Source: JAJFUI01 sp039698035
GTDB taxonomy: Bacteria > Planctomycetota > Planctomycetia > Pirellulales > Thermoguttaceae
NCBI GenBank assembly: GCA_039698035.1
Contig: JBDKSW010000019.1
Span: 89,161-153,160 of the forward strand
DNA length: 64,000 nucleotides
Reading direction: 5' to 3'
Both the position numbers and the translations under genes were made by a program. Under the pieces are notes generated by a model that made no database searches, was not told the DNA's origin, and worked only from the letters and a program-made list of their open reading frames with translations. Positions 27,204 to 36,173 of the stretch are shown piece after piece (the first letter of the stretch is position 1; each line of letters opens with the position of its first letter).

Positions 27204-28540
27204 AAGTGCTCTGGACTTCCAATGTTCTGCTGCCCGCCGCCGCCGAGGCCATGGCTCGGACGCCCGGACGCGGCGGCTCCTGGATGGCCGCATTGGCCGA
27301 CGAACTGGAGCGTCGCTGTCCCCAGGTCGAGTTGGGCGTCGTCACGATGCAACCGTGCTCCAGCGTCACACGCCGCGTCGTCGGCAACGTCGTCTACTAT
27401 GTCGTGCCCAGCAGGCTTCGCGATCCCTTGGGCCGCCCCCGCAAGCCAGTGCTCCGCGCATTCCGGGACGTGATCGCCGATTTCCAGCCCACCCTGATCC
27501 ACGTGCACGGCTCCGAGTATTCCTATGGTCGGATCGCGTCGGAAGTTGCCCCAGAGACCCCAACGGTCGTTGAAATCCAAGGGCTGATCGCCGCCTGCGA
27601 AAAGTGCCATTGGGGCGGCATGAAGCTAACCGAGTTGATCCGTTATCGCACATTCCGCGATTGGCTTCGTCTCGATGGACTGCTGGAACAGCGATGGAAA
27701 CTGCGACGCCGCGCCCGGCAGGAGTCGGACATCCTCTGCCAGGCGCGTCACATCATCGGAAGAACGGCCTGGGACCGCACATCTGCCTTTGCTTTGGCGC
27801 CGAACGCCGCCTACTATCATTGCGACGAAATGCTTCGCCCGCCCTTCTTCTCACTCGCCTGGCAGACCGCCGGAGCGACGAAGCACACGATTCTCGCAAC
27901 ATCCACCGTTTGTCCAAACAAAGGCTTCCACCTCCTGCTGACGGCCGTGCATTCGCTGAAACGCGACTTCCCAAACATTCAGGTTCGGGTCGCCGGCTCG
28001 ACCTTCAAGCGTCAAGGAGACCGGCCGTCGATCGGCGAGCGTCTTCGCATGCCCGGCTATTCGCGCTATCTGACGGATCGCATCCGGCAGTACGGTCTTG
28101 AACAGAACATTGTGCCGCTGGGCTGGCTCGACGCCGAGCAGATGGCGGCGGAACTCACCAGGGCGCACGTCTATGTGCTGCCGTCGTTCATCGAAAACAG
28201 CCCCAACGCGCTCGCCGAGGCCATGCTGGTCGGCACGCCATGCGTCGCCGCCCGCGTCGGCGGCGTCCCGTCAATGGCACAGGACGAAACCGAAGCGTTG
28301 CTCTTTCCGCGGGGAGACGCCGAGCGTCTGGCGGGTCACATCCGCCGCCTGTTCCTGGACGATGGCTTGGCGCAGACCCTTTCCAACAACGCCCGCCGAA
28401 CGGCCCTTGTCCGGCACGCGCCCGAGACCGTCGTTCGGAACCTGCTCGGCATTTATGAAACCGTAACCAACCGTCGCCAGGTCCCTGCTGCGAACCCGCG
28501 CGACTTCTCGAGCCCCAGCAACGTCGGACGAGCCGCCTAG
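27200..28540 (+). CDS. Glycosyltransferase family 4
   Basis: A 446-residue GT-B enzyme. The ATG at 27200 overlaps the polymerase stop as ATGA, hence this start over an ATG at 27188. The N-terminal domain has LIHVHGSEYSYGRIA and the segment VEIQGLIAACEKCHWGG. The C-terminal donor-binding domain has TVCPNKGFHLLLTA, VPLGWLDAEQMAAEL and FIENSPNALAEAMLVGTP, which carries the E-x7-E-like catalytic/donor motif, and then VAARVGGVPSM. This is the retaining GT4 pattern. Sugar specificity cannot be read from the sequence. It is followed 1 base later by another transferase gene. Confidence 0.88.
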   Translation: MKVLWTSNVLLPAAAEAMARTPGRGGSWMAALADELERRCPQVELGVVTMQPCSSVTRRVVGNVVYYVVPSRLRDPLGRPRKPVLRAFRDVIADFQPTLIHVHGSEYSYGRIASEVAPETPTVVEIQGLIAACEKCHWGGMKLTELIRYRTFRDWLRLDGLLEQRWKLRRRARQESDILCQARHIIGRTAWDRTSAFALAPNAAYYHCDEMLRPPFFSLAWQTAGATKHTILATSTVCPNKGFHLLLTAVHSLKRDFPNIQVRVAGSTFKRQGDRPSIGERLRMPGYSRYLTDRIRQYGLEQNIVPLGWLDAEQMAAELTRAHVYVLPSFIENSPNALAEAMLVGTPCVAARVGGVPSMAQDETEALLFPRGDAERLAGHIRRLFLDDGLAQTLSNNARRTALVRHAPETVVRNLLGIYETVTNRRQVPAANPRDFSSPSNVGRAA

Positions 28541-28541
28541 C

Positions 28542-29966
28542 GTGAGCAAACCCTTTAGCCCGAGACCGATCCTGGAAACCTCCTGCGGTCCTGAACGGAG
28601 CCCGTTCACGGACGCAACACGGCTTCCGCGAGTGACCGTCGTCTCGGCCAATCCGATTTGCCGCGATCAGGCGAACGGCATCTTCATGCGGTCGCTGTTT
28701 CTCGGCTGGCCGCAAGAGGCCTTGTCGCAAGTCTACTTCCCCGTGGCCGTAACCCACATGCCAGACCGGGCGGTTTGCGGCGACTATCGGCTGATTCATC
28801 CGTCAGGCCGCGTCCAGCGCATCGCTGGCGGAAACGCCGGACCAATCGCGTCGCCGAAGCAGGACGACCCTGGCGGGTCTGGTCCGCAATGGCGCAAAAC
28901 GGTCGCCGGAGTGACGCGACGCCCACGCCTGATGCGCTGGCTGCGGCCGGGGGTCGAGCTCTGGTACGCCAACTCTTGGTTACAGGCCATTCTCGAACGA
29001 CAACTTCTCGAGCTTCGGCCAAACCTGGTCTACGCATTGCTGGGCAACTACTGTTTGACAAAACTCACCTACTCGGCCTGCAAGCGACTTGGAATTCCGC
29101 TGTTCGTCCATGTCACGGACGACTTCGTCACATCGCTCTACGCCACGATGCCGTTTAGCGCACCATTTCAGACAGCCTCCGAGCGGTGGTTCCGGCGAGC
29201 CGTCGGGCATGCCGAGGGCGTCGCGGCGATCAGTCCCGTCATGGCCGAGGAGTACGACGGCCGCTACGGTGGGCCGTGGACTTGGTTCGCAACCCTCATC
29301 GACGCGGACGCCTACGATCCGACGCCGCGATCGACCGACGGAACGGTCCGGCTGGTTTACGCCGGAAACCTCGGTCTCGAGCGCTGGCGCTCGCTCGCAG
29401 AGCTTGGCGCGGCGCTCCGCACGCTGCGAACCGAGAACGGCATCGACGCCCGGCTGACCGTTTACTCGACTCCAGACCAAATCGCAAAGCATCAAAACGC
29501 CCTGGCGTCGCCGCCCGCCGTGGAGATCGGAGGCTGGCTGCCCCCGGAACGGCTGCCTGCCGTATTTCACGACGCCGACGTGCTGGTCCATGCCGAGAGC
29601 TTCGACCCGGCCGCGGCCGACTATACGCGGCTCTCGTTCTCGACCAAGTTGAGCCAGTACTTCATGGCAGGGCGTTGCGTCTTGATGTTCGGCCCGACCG
29701 ACATCGGTTCGGCCCGCATGATCCAGTTGGCCGGCGCGGGGCTCACCCTGGGCCAGACAGATCGCGACGCGACGCTCGGCGCGTTGCGGCGGCTGCTTGT
29801 CGATGACGCATCTCGGCGCCGCTACGGCGACAATGGGCGGCGTTATGCCCTCACCTGGTTTGAATCAACAGCCGGACGCGAGCGGTTCCGGCTGGCGTTG
29901 GCCGAGGCGTTCGAGGCGAGCCGCCGGAACTGCGGCACTCCGGTCGCGTCGCTGTTGCGATCCTAA
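28542..29966 (+). CDS. GT-B glycosyltransferase
   Basis: A 474-residue protein with a GTG start one base after the previous stop. After about 30 poorly conserved residues the N-terminal Rossmann domain begins (RVTVVSANPICRDQANGIFMRSL). It contains PNLVYALLGNYCLTKLTY and a DDFV segment. The C-terminal domain has TVRLVYAGNLGLERWRSLAEL, GWLPPERLPAVFHDADVLVHAESF and SFSTKLSQYFMAGRCVLMFGP, typical of GT4-like donor sites though without a clear E-x7-E. It probably adds one residue of the repeat unit. The donor is unknown. Confidence 0.8.
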   Translation: MSKPFSPRPILETSCGPERSPFTDATRLPRVTVVSANPICRDQANGIFMRSLFLGWPQEALSQVYFPVAVTHMPDRAVCGDYRLIHPSGRVQRIAGGNAGPIASPKQDDPGGSGPQWRKTVAGVTRRPRLMRWLRPGVELWYANSWLQAILERQLLELRPNLVYALLGNYCLTKLTYSACKRLGIPLFVHVTDDFVTSLYATMPFSAPFQTASERWFRRAVGHAEGVAAISPVMAEEYDGRYGGPWTWFATLIDADAYDPTPRSTDGTVRLVYAGNLGLERWRSLAELGAALRTLRTENGIDARLTVYSTPDQIAKHQNALASPPAVEIGGWLPPERLPAVFHDADVLVHAESFDPAAADYTRLSFSTKLSQYFMAGRCVLMFGPTDIGSARMIQLAGAGLTLGQTDRDATLGALRRLLVDDASRRRYGDNGRRYALTWFESTAGRERFRLALAEAFEASRRNCGTPVASLLRS

Positions 29967-29990
29967 CCTCTCAGACGAAGGACGAAAGAC

Positions 29991-31055
29991 GTGTTCAAGA
30001 ACAAAGTCCTGTTGATCACCGGCGGCACGGGCTCATTTGGCAACGCCGTTTTGCGGCGCTTTCTCGACACGTCCATCGCCGAGATCCGCATTTTCAGCCG
30101 GGACGAAAAAAAGCAGGACGAAATGCGCCGCCAGTACCAGAACAGCAAACTGAAGTTCTACATCGGCGACGTCCGCAACCCCGGCGGGCTGCGCGACGCG
30201 TTCGATGGCGTGGACTACGTCTTCCACGCCGCCGCGCTCAAGCAGGTCCCGTCCTGCGAGTTCTACCCGCTCGAAGCCGTGCAAACGAACGTCCTGGGCG
30301 CGGCCAACGTTCTTTCGGCCTCGATCGAGTCCGGCGTGCGCAACGTCGTCGTCCTGAGCACCGACAAGGCGGCGTATCCGGTCAACGCGATGGGCATGTC
30401 CAAGGGGCTCATGGAAAAGGTCACGATCGCCCGATCGGCCGTGGCTGCCCGCCGCGGTTGCACGCTCTGCGTCACCCGTTATGGCAACGTGATGGCCTCG
30501 CGCGGTTCGGTGATTCCACTGCTGGTCGAGCAACTTCGCAATGGCCAGCCGCTGACGCTCACCGATCCGGACATGACCCGCTTCATGATGTCGTTGGACG
30601 ACGCGGTCGATCTGGTCCTCTACGCCTTTCAGCACGGCGCGGCCGGCGACTTGCTCGTTCAGAAGGCGCCGGCGGCCACGATCGGCACGCTGGCCGAGGC
30701 CCTCAAACGCATCTTCGACGCCGAGAATCCCATTCGGCTGATCGGCACGCGTCACGGCGAGAAGCGTTACGAGACCCTGTTGACGCGCGAGGAAATGGTC
30801 CGCGCCCTGGACCTCGGCGACTACTACCGCGTACCGGCCGACGTGCGCGACCTGAACTATGCCAAGTACTTTTCCGACGGCCAGAGCCGCGTAACCGAGG
30901 TCGAGGATTATCATTCGCACAACGTGCGGCGGCTCAACGTCGATGAAATGGCCGAGATGCTGCTCGCGCTCCCGTACATTCAGGAGGAGCTGGCCGCCAT
31001 GCCTCGCAAGACGCTCCCGATCGCCCGGCGGCGTTCGCGGCGCAAGGCGGCGTAA
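29991..31055 (+). CDS. capE: UDP-GlcNAc 4,6-dehydratase / 5-epimerase CapE (WbjB)
   Basis: First enzyme of UDP-N-acetyl-L-fucosamine synthesis: it converts UDP-GlcNAc to UDP-2-acetamido-2,6-dideoxy-beta-L-arabino-4-hexulose. The 354 residues have the NAD(P)-binding TGGTGSFG (10-17) and the active-site stretch STDKAAYPVNAMGMSK (123-138). Its M134 and K138 coincide with the catalytic Met-Lys pair reported for the S. aureus enzyme. VTRYGNVMASRGSVIPL and DPDMTRFMMSL are family signatures. The start is a GTG with a weak RBS, 24 bases after the preceding gene. capF and capG follow, completing the pathway. Confidence 0.92.
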   Translation: MFKNKVLLITGGTGSFGNAVLRRFLDTSIAEIRIFSRDEKKQDEMRRQYQNSKLKFYIGDVRNPGGLRDAFDGVDYVFHAAALKQVPSCEFYPLEAVQTNVLGAANVLSASIESGVRNVVVLSTDKAAYPVNAMGMSKGLMEKVTIARSAVAARRGCTLCVTRYGNVMASRGSVIPLLVEQLRNGQPLTLTDPDMTRFMMSLDDAVDLVLYAFQHGAAGDLLVQKAPAATIGTLAEALKRIFDAENPIRLIGTRHGEKRYETLLTREEMVRALDLGDYYRVPADVRDLNYAKYFSDGQSRVTEVEDYHSHNVRRLNVDEMAEMLLALPYIQEELAAMPRKTLPIARRRSRRKAA

Positions 31056-31106
31056 CACACCGTCCGACGTGCTTTTTCCGCAACCAACGAAAAGACGCGT
31101 GTCCAC

Positions 31107-32231
31107 ATGAAGACTGCACTCATCACCGGCGTTCACGGCTTCATCGGCCGAAACCTGGCGGCCCACCTGAACCAACGCCCCGACGTTCGCGTGCTTCGAT
31201 ACGATCTCGACAACACCGACGCGGAGCTGGCCGCGATGGCTGCCGAGGCCGACGTGATCTTCCATCTGGCCGGCGTCAACCGACCGCAAGACCCAAGCCA
31301 GTTCAGCACCGGCAACGTCGGCCTGACCGAATCGCTCTGCCGCGTATTGACCGAGCGCCGTTGCAGGCCGCTGGTAATTTTCAGTTCGTCCATCCAGGCG
31401 GAATGCGACAACGCCTACGGCCGCAGCAAACGGCGGGCCGAGGAGGTTCTGCGCCAGTTCGCCGACCAAAGCGGCGCGGCGCTGGCCATCTTCCGCCTCA
31501 AGAATGTCTTCGGCAAATGGTGCCGCCCGAACTACAACTCGGTCGTCGCCACGTTTTGCCACCACGTGGCCCACGACCTGCCCATCGAAATCTCGGACCC
31601 CGACCGACAACTCGAGCTGATTCACGTGGATGACGTCATCGCGGCCTTCCTCGCCACGATGGATTGCCCGACCTCGGTCCCACATCCCGACCACATCAAC
31701 TCCTACACGCTGACGCTCGGCGACTTGGCCGGCCGCATCCAGTTCTTCCACGAGATGCGGCGATCCCTTGCCGCGCCGGACTTCTCGGTCCGCTTCAACC
31801 AACAGCTCTATTCGACCTACCTGTCGTACCTCGAACCGTCGCAATGCGAGTACGGTTTGAACGTCAACTCGGACGCCCGCGGCAGTCTGGCTGAGTTCCT
31901 CAAGTCGCCGACGTTCGGCCAAATCTTCGTCTCGCAAACGCGCCCAGGCGTCACCCGGGGCAACCATTACCACCACGTCAAAACGGAAAAGTTCCTCGTC
32001 CTGGCCGGCAGCGGCCTCATTCGTCTTCGCCGCATCGACAGCGACGAGACCCATGAAATCCCAGTCCGTGGCGCGGATTATCGAGTCGTCGACATTCCGC
32101 CCGGCTACACCCACTCGATCGCCAACGTCGGCCCCGGCGAGATGGTCACGCTCTTCTGGGCCAGCGAGCCGTTTGACCCCGACCGCCCGGACACCTACTT
32201 CCTGCCGGTGGAACTGAGAGCAGCAGCATGA
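31107..32231 (+). CDS. capF: UDP-2-acetamido-2,6-dideoxy-L-hexulose reductase CapF (WbjC)
   Basis: Second enzyme of UDP-L-FucNAc synthesis. The 374-residue protein has two domains. The first is an N-terminal SDR with ITGVHGFIGRNLA and the Tyr-x3-Lys pair Y104/K108 (NAYGRSKRRAEEVL); it reduces the 4-keto group with NADPH. The second is a C-terminal cupin with the metal-binding segment RGNHYHHVKTEKFLVLAGSG near residue 285-304, as described for bifunctional CapF, whose cupin epimerises at C3. The ATG stop/start overlap with capG shows translational coupling. It sits 51 bases after capE. Confidence 0.93.
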   Translation: MKTALITGVHGFIGRNLAAHLNQRPDVRVLRYDLDNTDAELAAMAAEADVIFHLAGVNRPQDPSQFSTGNVGLTESLCRVLTERRCRPLVIFSSSIQAECDNAYGRSKRRAEEVLRQFADQSGAALAIFRLKNVFGKWCRPNYNSVVATFCHHVAHDLPIEISDPDRQLELIHVDDVIAAFLATMDCPTSVPHPDHINSYTLTLGDLAGRIQFFHEMRRSLAAPDFSVRFNQQLYSTYLSYLEPSQCEYGLNVNSDARGSLAEFLKSPTFGQIFVSQTRPGVTRGNHYHHVKTEKFLVLAGSGLIRLRRIDSDETHEIPVRGADYRVVDIPPGYTHSIANVGPGEMVTLFWASEPFDPDRPDTYFLPVELRAAA

Positions 32232-33370
32232 AAATCACAACGATCGTCGGCACCCGGCCAGAAATCATCCGCCTCTCGCGAGTCATGCCCGCGCTGGATC
32301 GCTGCTTCGAGCATGTCATGGTCCACACGGGCCAGAACTATGACTACGAACTCAACGCAATCTTCTTCGAGGACCTCGATCTTCGCAAGCCGGATCATTT
32401 TCTGGACGCCGCCGGCGCCACGGCCGCCGAAACCATTGGACTGGTCATTGCCAAGAGCGACGCGTTGCTGCGAACCATTCGGCCCGACGCCGTGTTGATC
32501 CTCGGCGACACCAACTCGTGTCTGGCTGCCATTTCCGCGAAACGGCAAAAGATTCCCGTCTTCCACATGGAAGCCGGGAACCGCTGCTTCGACCAACGCG
32601 TGCCCGAGGAAATCAACCGCAAGATTGTCGACCATATCGCCGACGTGAACCTCCCCTACAGCGACATCTCGCGGGACTACTTGCTGCGCGAGGGTTTGCC
32701 GCCCGACCGGACCATCAAGACCGGCAGCCCGATGTACGAAGTGCTCCACCACTACCTGCCAAAAATCGAGCGGAGCGACGTGCTCCAGCGTCTGGAGCTG
32801 CAGGCGGGCCAGTATTTCGTCGTCAGCGCCCATCGCGAGGAGAATGTCGAACCGTCGGACCGCTTCGCGCAACTCTGCGACGTGCTAGACCGCCTGGCCG
32901 CGACTTACTCGCTGCCAGTCATCGTGAGCACGCATCCCCGCACGCGCAAACGGCTCGATGCCGAAGGGGTAAAGCTCGACGCACGGGTGCGGCTTCTGCG
33001 GCCGCTCGGCCTCGGCGACTATGTCCACTTAGAAATGCACGCCAAAGCGACCCTGAGCGACAGCGGCACCATCGCCGAGGAATCGTCGATCCTCAACTTC
33101 CCGGCCCTCAACCTCCGCGACGCCCACGAGCGGCCCGAGGCCGTCGAACAAGCCGCCGTCATGATGACGGGCCTCCGCTGGGAGCGAATTCACGAGGCGC
33201 TCGCAATTCTCGAGTCGCAAGGCCGCGGACAACATCGCACCCTGCTGCCGGTCGGCGATTACAGCGTGCCTAACGTGTCCGAGAAGGTCGTCCGAATCAT
33301 CCTCAGCTACACCGACTACGTAAACCGAACCGTGTGGCAAAAGAGCGACGCCGTTTCATCCGCACAATAG
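32228..33370 (+). CDS. capG: UDP-N-acetyl-L-talosamine/fucosamine-forming C2-epimerase CapG (WbjD)
   Basis: Third enzyme of UDP-L-FucNAc synthesis, a homologue of non-hydrolysing UDP-GlcNAc 2-epimerase that inverts C2. The 380 residues carry VGTRPEIIRLSRV (7-19), GDTNSCLA with D94, HMEAGNR with E115, EEINRKIVDHIAD and SAHREENVEP, all active-site elements of the WecB family. The position directly after capE-capF makes CapG, rather than the ManNAc-forming WecB, the best call. Overlap with capF is ATGA. The C-terminus (IILSYTDYVNRTVWQKS) is that of the CapG subfamily. Confidence 0.92.
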   Translation: MKITTIVGTRPEIIRLSRVMPALDRCFEHVMVHTGQNYDYELNAIFFEDLDLRKPDHFLDAAGATAAETIGLVIAKSDALLRTIRPDAVLILGDTNSCLAAISAKRQKIPVFHMEAGNRCFDQRVPEEINRKIVDHIADVNLPYSDISRDYLLREGLPPDRTIKTGSPMYEVLHHYLPKIERSDVLQRLELQAGQYFVVSAHREENVEPSDRFAQLCDVLDRLAATYSLPVIVSTHPRTRKRLDAEGVKLDARVRLLRPLGLGDYVHLEMHAKATLSDSGTIAEESSILNFPALNLRDAHERPEAVEQAAVMMTGLRWERIHEALAILESQGRGQHRTLLPVGDYSVPNVSEKVVRIILSYTDYVNRTVWQKSDAVSSAQ

Positions 33371-33376
33371 CCATCA

Positions 33377-33397
33377 CCCTCTTCCAATGGGAGAGGG
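33377..33397 (+). promoter_or_regulatory. Hairpin covering the ribosome-binding site of the next gene
   Basis: CCCTCTTCC and GGGAGAGGG pair (9 bp including one G-T pair) around AAT. The right arm contains the GAGAGGGG ribosome-binding site of the ATG at 33404, so folding would hide it. Translation control is an inference; it may be only a chance structure or a dispersed repeat. Confidence 0.4.
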
Positions 33398-33403
33398 GAC
33401 AGA

Positions 33404-34714
33404 ATGCGAATCCTGATCCTTAGCCAGTTCTTCGCCCCCGAACCGACGTTCAAGGGCCTGCCGTTCGCCCGCGAACTGGTCCGTCGCGGCCACGAGGTCG
33501 AGGTCCTGACCGGCTTTCCGAACTATCCGGGCGGAAGGCTCTACCCAGGCTACTCGGTGCGGCCGTGGCAGCGAGAAACGATAGACGGCATCCGCGTTCA
33601 CCGCGTTCCCCTCTATCCAAGCCACGACCAATCGGCCCTGCGACGAGTCGCCAACTACGCAAGCTTTGCGCTGAGCGCCGCGGCCCTCGGTCCTTGCTTG
33701 ATTAAGAAACCGGACGTGATTTACGCCTATCAGCCGCCCGCAACGGTCGGGCTGCCGGCCCTCGTGCTTCAGGCCATGTGCCGCTGCCCGGTCGTCTACG
33801 ACATTCAAGACCTTTGGCCAGACACGGTCGCCTCGTCGCAAATGATGAAAAACCGGCGGCTGCTTGCCGTGCTGGCCCGCTGGTGCCGTGGCGTCTATCG
33901 CCGCATGGACCGCATCGTCGTCCTTTCGCCCGGAATGCGCGAAACGCTGATCGCCCGTGGCGTCGCCGCCGAGAAGATCGACGTGATTTACAACTGGGCC
34001 GATGAAGACAGTCTGTGCCGCCAGCCGATCGGCGACGCGAGCGAGTCGCCCGCGACACGCGCGATGGCCGGCCGGTTCAACGTCGTCTTCGCCGGCACGA
34101 TGGGCCTGGTCCAATCGCTCGATACCGTGTTGGACGCGGCCAGCATTTGCCTCCGCACGGTGCCCGACGCTCAGTTCGTTTTCGTCGGCGGCGGCGTCGA
34201 CAAGCCACGTCTCGAACAACGGGCCCGCGAGCTGCGGCTTCGCAACACGCTCTTCCTTCCGCGTCAACCGATCGAGGCGATGGGCCCCATCCTGTCGCTC
34301 GCCGGCGCGGCCCTCGTTCACCTCAAGGACGATCCCCTGTTCCGCATCACCATCCCGTCGAAGACGCAAGCCTATCTGGCGGCCGGTCGGCCGATTCTGA
34401 TGGCCGTCGGCGGTGACGCGGCCGATCTGGTCGCCCAATCCGGCGGCGGCGTCACCTGCCCACCGCAGAATCCCCTGGCGATGGCCGAGGCCGTCCGACG
34501 CCTGTCAAGCATCGGCCTCCAGCAGCGCGAGGCCATGGGCGCCCGCGGCCAAGCGTTCTACGACGCCCAGCTCTCGCTCCGAACGGGCGTCGCCAAGTTC
34601 GAGCAAGCCTTCGAGGCGGCCCTTGGCGCTCGAAAAGCCCGCAGTTCCGTCTCATTTGCAGTGCAACCCAAGATACATCCAGCCGCCGAAGGACAGCCGC
34701 GACGCGCCGCATGA
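33404..34714 (+). CDS. Glycosyltransferase family 4, WbuB-like (probable L-FucNAc transferase)
   Basis: A 436-residue GT-B enzyme. The N-terminal LILSQFFAPEPTFKGLPFARELVRRGHEVEVLTGFPNYPGG and the segment VVYDIQDLWPDTVASSQ are hallmarks of the WbuB group, which includes proposed N-acetyl-L-fucosaminyl transferases. The donor domain has VVFAGTMGLVQSLDTVLDAA, PFRQPIEAM-like LPRQPIEAMGPI and VPSKTQAYLAAGRPILMAV in its IPSKTQ form. Its place immediately after capE-capF-capG supports use of UDP-L-FucNAc. The RBS GAGAGGGG lies in a hairpin. The end overlaps the next gene as ATGA. Confidence 0.87.
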   Translation: MRILILSQFFAPEPTFKGLPFARELVRRGHEVEVLTGFPNYPGGRLYPGYSVRPWQRETIDGIRVHRVPLYPSHDQSALRRVANYASFALSAAALGPCLIKKPDVIYAYQPPATVGLPALVLQAMCRCPVVYDIQDLWPDTVASSQMMKNRRLLAVLARWCRGVYRRMDRIVVLSPGMRETLIARGVAAEKIDVIYNWADEDSLCRQPIGDASESPATRAMAGRFNVVFAGTMGLVQSLDTVLDAASICLRTVPDAQFVFVGGGVDKPRLEQRARELRLRNTLFLPRQPIEAMGPILSLAGAALVHLKDDPLFRITIPSKTQAYLAAGRPILMAVGGDAADLVAQSGGGVTCPPQNPLAMAEAVRRLSSIGLQQREAMGARGQAFYDAQLSLRTGVAKFEQAFEAALGARKARSSVSFAVQPKIHPAAEGQPRRAA

Positions 34715-35358
34715 CACGCCATCCCATCCAACGAACGCTCAAACGCGGGCTCGACGTGGCCGTAGCCGTCACCGTGTTGCTGCTCGCACTGCCTGCCATG
34801 GCGTGTGTTGCCGTGGCCATTTTCCGGCGGATGGGCCAACCCGTCCTGTTCCGCCAACAGCGTCCTGGACTCGGGGAACGCCCGTTCCTCCTGTACAAGT
34901 TCCGCACGATGGACGATTCTCGCGGACCTGACGGACGGCCGCTGCCCGACGCGCAACGGCTCACCCGCCTGGGCCAGTTCCTCCGCCGCACCAGCCTCGA
35001 CGAGTTGCCGCAGTTGTGGAACGTGCTTCGCGGCGAGATGAGCCTCGTGGGACCTCGCCCGCTGCGATGCGATTATCTCCCCTACTTCACGTCCCACGAA
35101 CGACTGCGCCATTCCGTGCGACCGGGCATCACCGGCTGGGCGCAGATTCATGGCCGCAACGAGGCCTCGTGGGATCAGCGATTCGCCAACGATGTGTGGT
35201 ACGTCGAGCATTGGAGTTTGTGGCTCGATGGCCGAATCCTGTGGTCGACGGCTTGGCAGGTGTTTCGCGGCCGAGGAATCGTCGTCGACGCCGCCTCGAT
35301 CATGAAAAATCTCGACGACGAAAGACGCTCCATGGTCATCGGAAAGACCGTCTCTTGA
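34711..35358 (+). CDS. Small polyprenyl-phosphate phosphoglycosyl transferase (PglC/WcaJ-C-terminal type)
   Basis: Initiating enzyme: it moves a sugar-1-phosphate from UDP-sugar to undecaprenyl phosphate. The 215 residues are the minimal catalytic module, with one N-terminal reentrant hydrophobic helix (VAVAVTVLLLALPAMACVAV, about 16-35). Then come FRQQRPGLGERPFLLYKFRTM, the Asp-Glu dyad in TSLDELPQLWNVLRGEMSLVGPRP and RPGITGWAQIHGRN. The longer WcaJ/WbaP-type N-terminal membrane domain is absent. The size is PglC-like, and PglC uses UDP-diacetylbacillosamine in Campylobacter; a related substrate is possible here. It overlaps both neighbours. Confidence 0.9.
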   Translation: MTRHPIQRTLKRGLDVAVAVTVLLLALPAMACVAVAIFRRMGQPVLFRQQRPGLGERPFLLYKFRTMDDSRGPDGRPLPDAQRLTRLGQFLRRTSLDELPQLWNVLRGEMSLVGPRPLRCDYLPYFTSHERLRHSVRPGITGWAQIHGRNEASWDQRFANDVWYVEHWSLWLDGRILWSTAWQVFRGRGIVVDAASIMKNLDDERRSMVIGKTVS

Positions 35359-36173
35359 GCCAACGATCCGTCACATTTCGGCCCGCTGCGCCAACCGACG
35401 CTCCGGCGATTGTCCGCGTCATCCGCGAAGCCTTCCCCGCGAGGCTCGTCGGCGCGATGATCTACGGATGCCACGGCGTCGCGGGTTTCGTGGCCGAGCA
35501 AATCCGCGTGCAACAACTCGGGGGTGAAACCTGCTATGCCGTTGCATGTGACGGCGGCCGGGTTGTCGGCTGTGCAGAAATGCGATGTCAGCCGAATCGT
35601 CTGTTTCTGACTTACATTGCCATCCAACCAGATTATCGCCGCCAAGGCCTTGGCGGCCGCCTGCTGCACGCGGCCATTGAGGCGGCCGGCGCCGACGCGG
35701 CGGAGTTCGCGCTAGACGTCTTCGATTTCAGCGACGGCGCTCGCCAGTGGTACCGACATCTCGGCCTCGAACAGCGCGATGCGTTCTCCTGGTGGCAGAT
35801 TGCGCCGACCGACGATGCCCCGGCGCCCGTCCGACTCAGCGGTTACGCTCAGGCCCAGGCGTGCCATCGCGACTTCGGATTCTCGCAATTCAGCCTGACC
35901 GCGGCCGACACACGGTATGAAATCGGCCGCCTCGGAGATCAGTGGTATCGCTTGACCGACGCTTCCGCTCTGACGGTCCCGGGCCTGATCGCCGCGATCA
36001 CACGGCTCTCGCCGCAACGAGACGTACTGCTCGTGGCAAAGACCTCAGCACTCGACTCTTCGCCGAACCGTGCCAGCGAAATCGCGCGATCCCAGCGCCT
36101 CGCCGGGCCGCTGGCGACTGTCCTACAACGCTTGACGGAAAAGGAATTGGAACGTGCCCAAGGACGGCAATAG
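35355..36173 (+). CDS. GNAT N-acetyltransferase with C-terminal extension
   Basis: A 272-residue protein. The TTG start at 35355 overlaps the previous stop as TTGA, and homology begins at once (VTFRPAAPTDAPAIVRVIREAF). The GNAT acetyl-CoA loop is in LTYIAIQPDYRRQGLGGRLLHAAIE (about 81-104), followed by ALDVFDFSDGARQWYRHLGLE. A further ~130 residues (from TDDAPAPVRL) have no clear assignment and may be a second degenerate GNAT-like half. In this locus it may N-acylate an amino sugar, for example the product of one of the two neighbouring aminotransferases. It overlaps the next gene by 20 bases. Confidence 0.8.
   Translation: MSQRSVTFRPAAPTDAPAIVRVIREAFPARLVGAMIYGCHGVAGFVAEQIRVQQLGGETCYAVACDGGRVVGCAEMRCQPNRLFLTYIAIQPDYRRQGLGGRLLHAAIEAAGADAAEFALDVFDFSDGARQWYRHLGLEQRDAFSWWQIAPTDDAPAPVRLSGYAQAQACHRDFGFSQFSLTAADTRYEIGRLGDQWYRLTDASALTVPGLIAAITRLSPQRDVLLVAKTSALDSSPNRASEIARSQRLAGPLATVLQRLTEKELERAQGRQ

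Noticed and set aside
30033..32114. A 693-codon minus-strand frame over capE-capF
   Set aside because: Low-complexity shadow of two well-supported enzymes.
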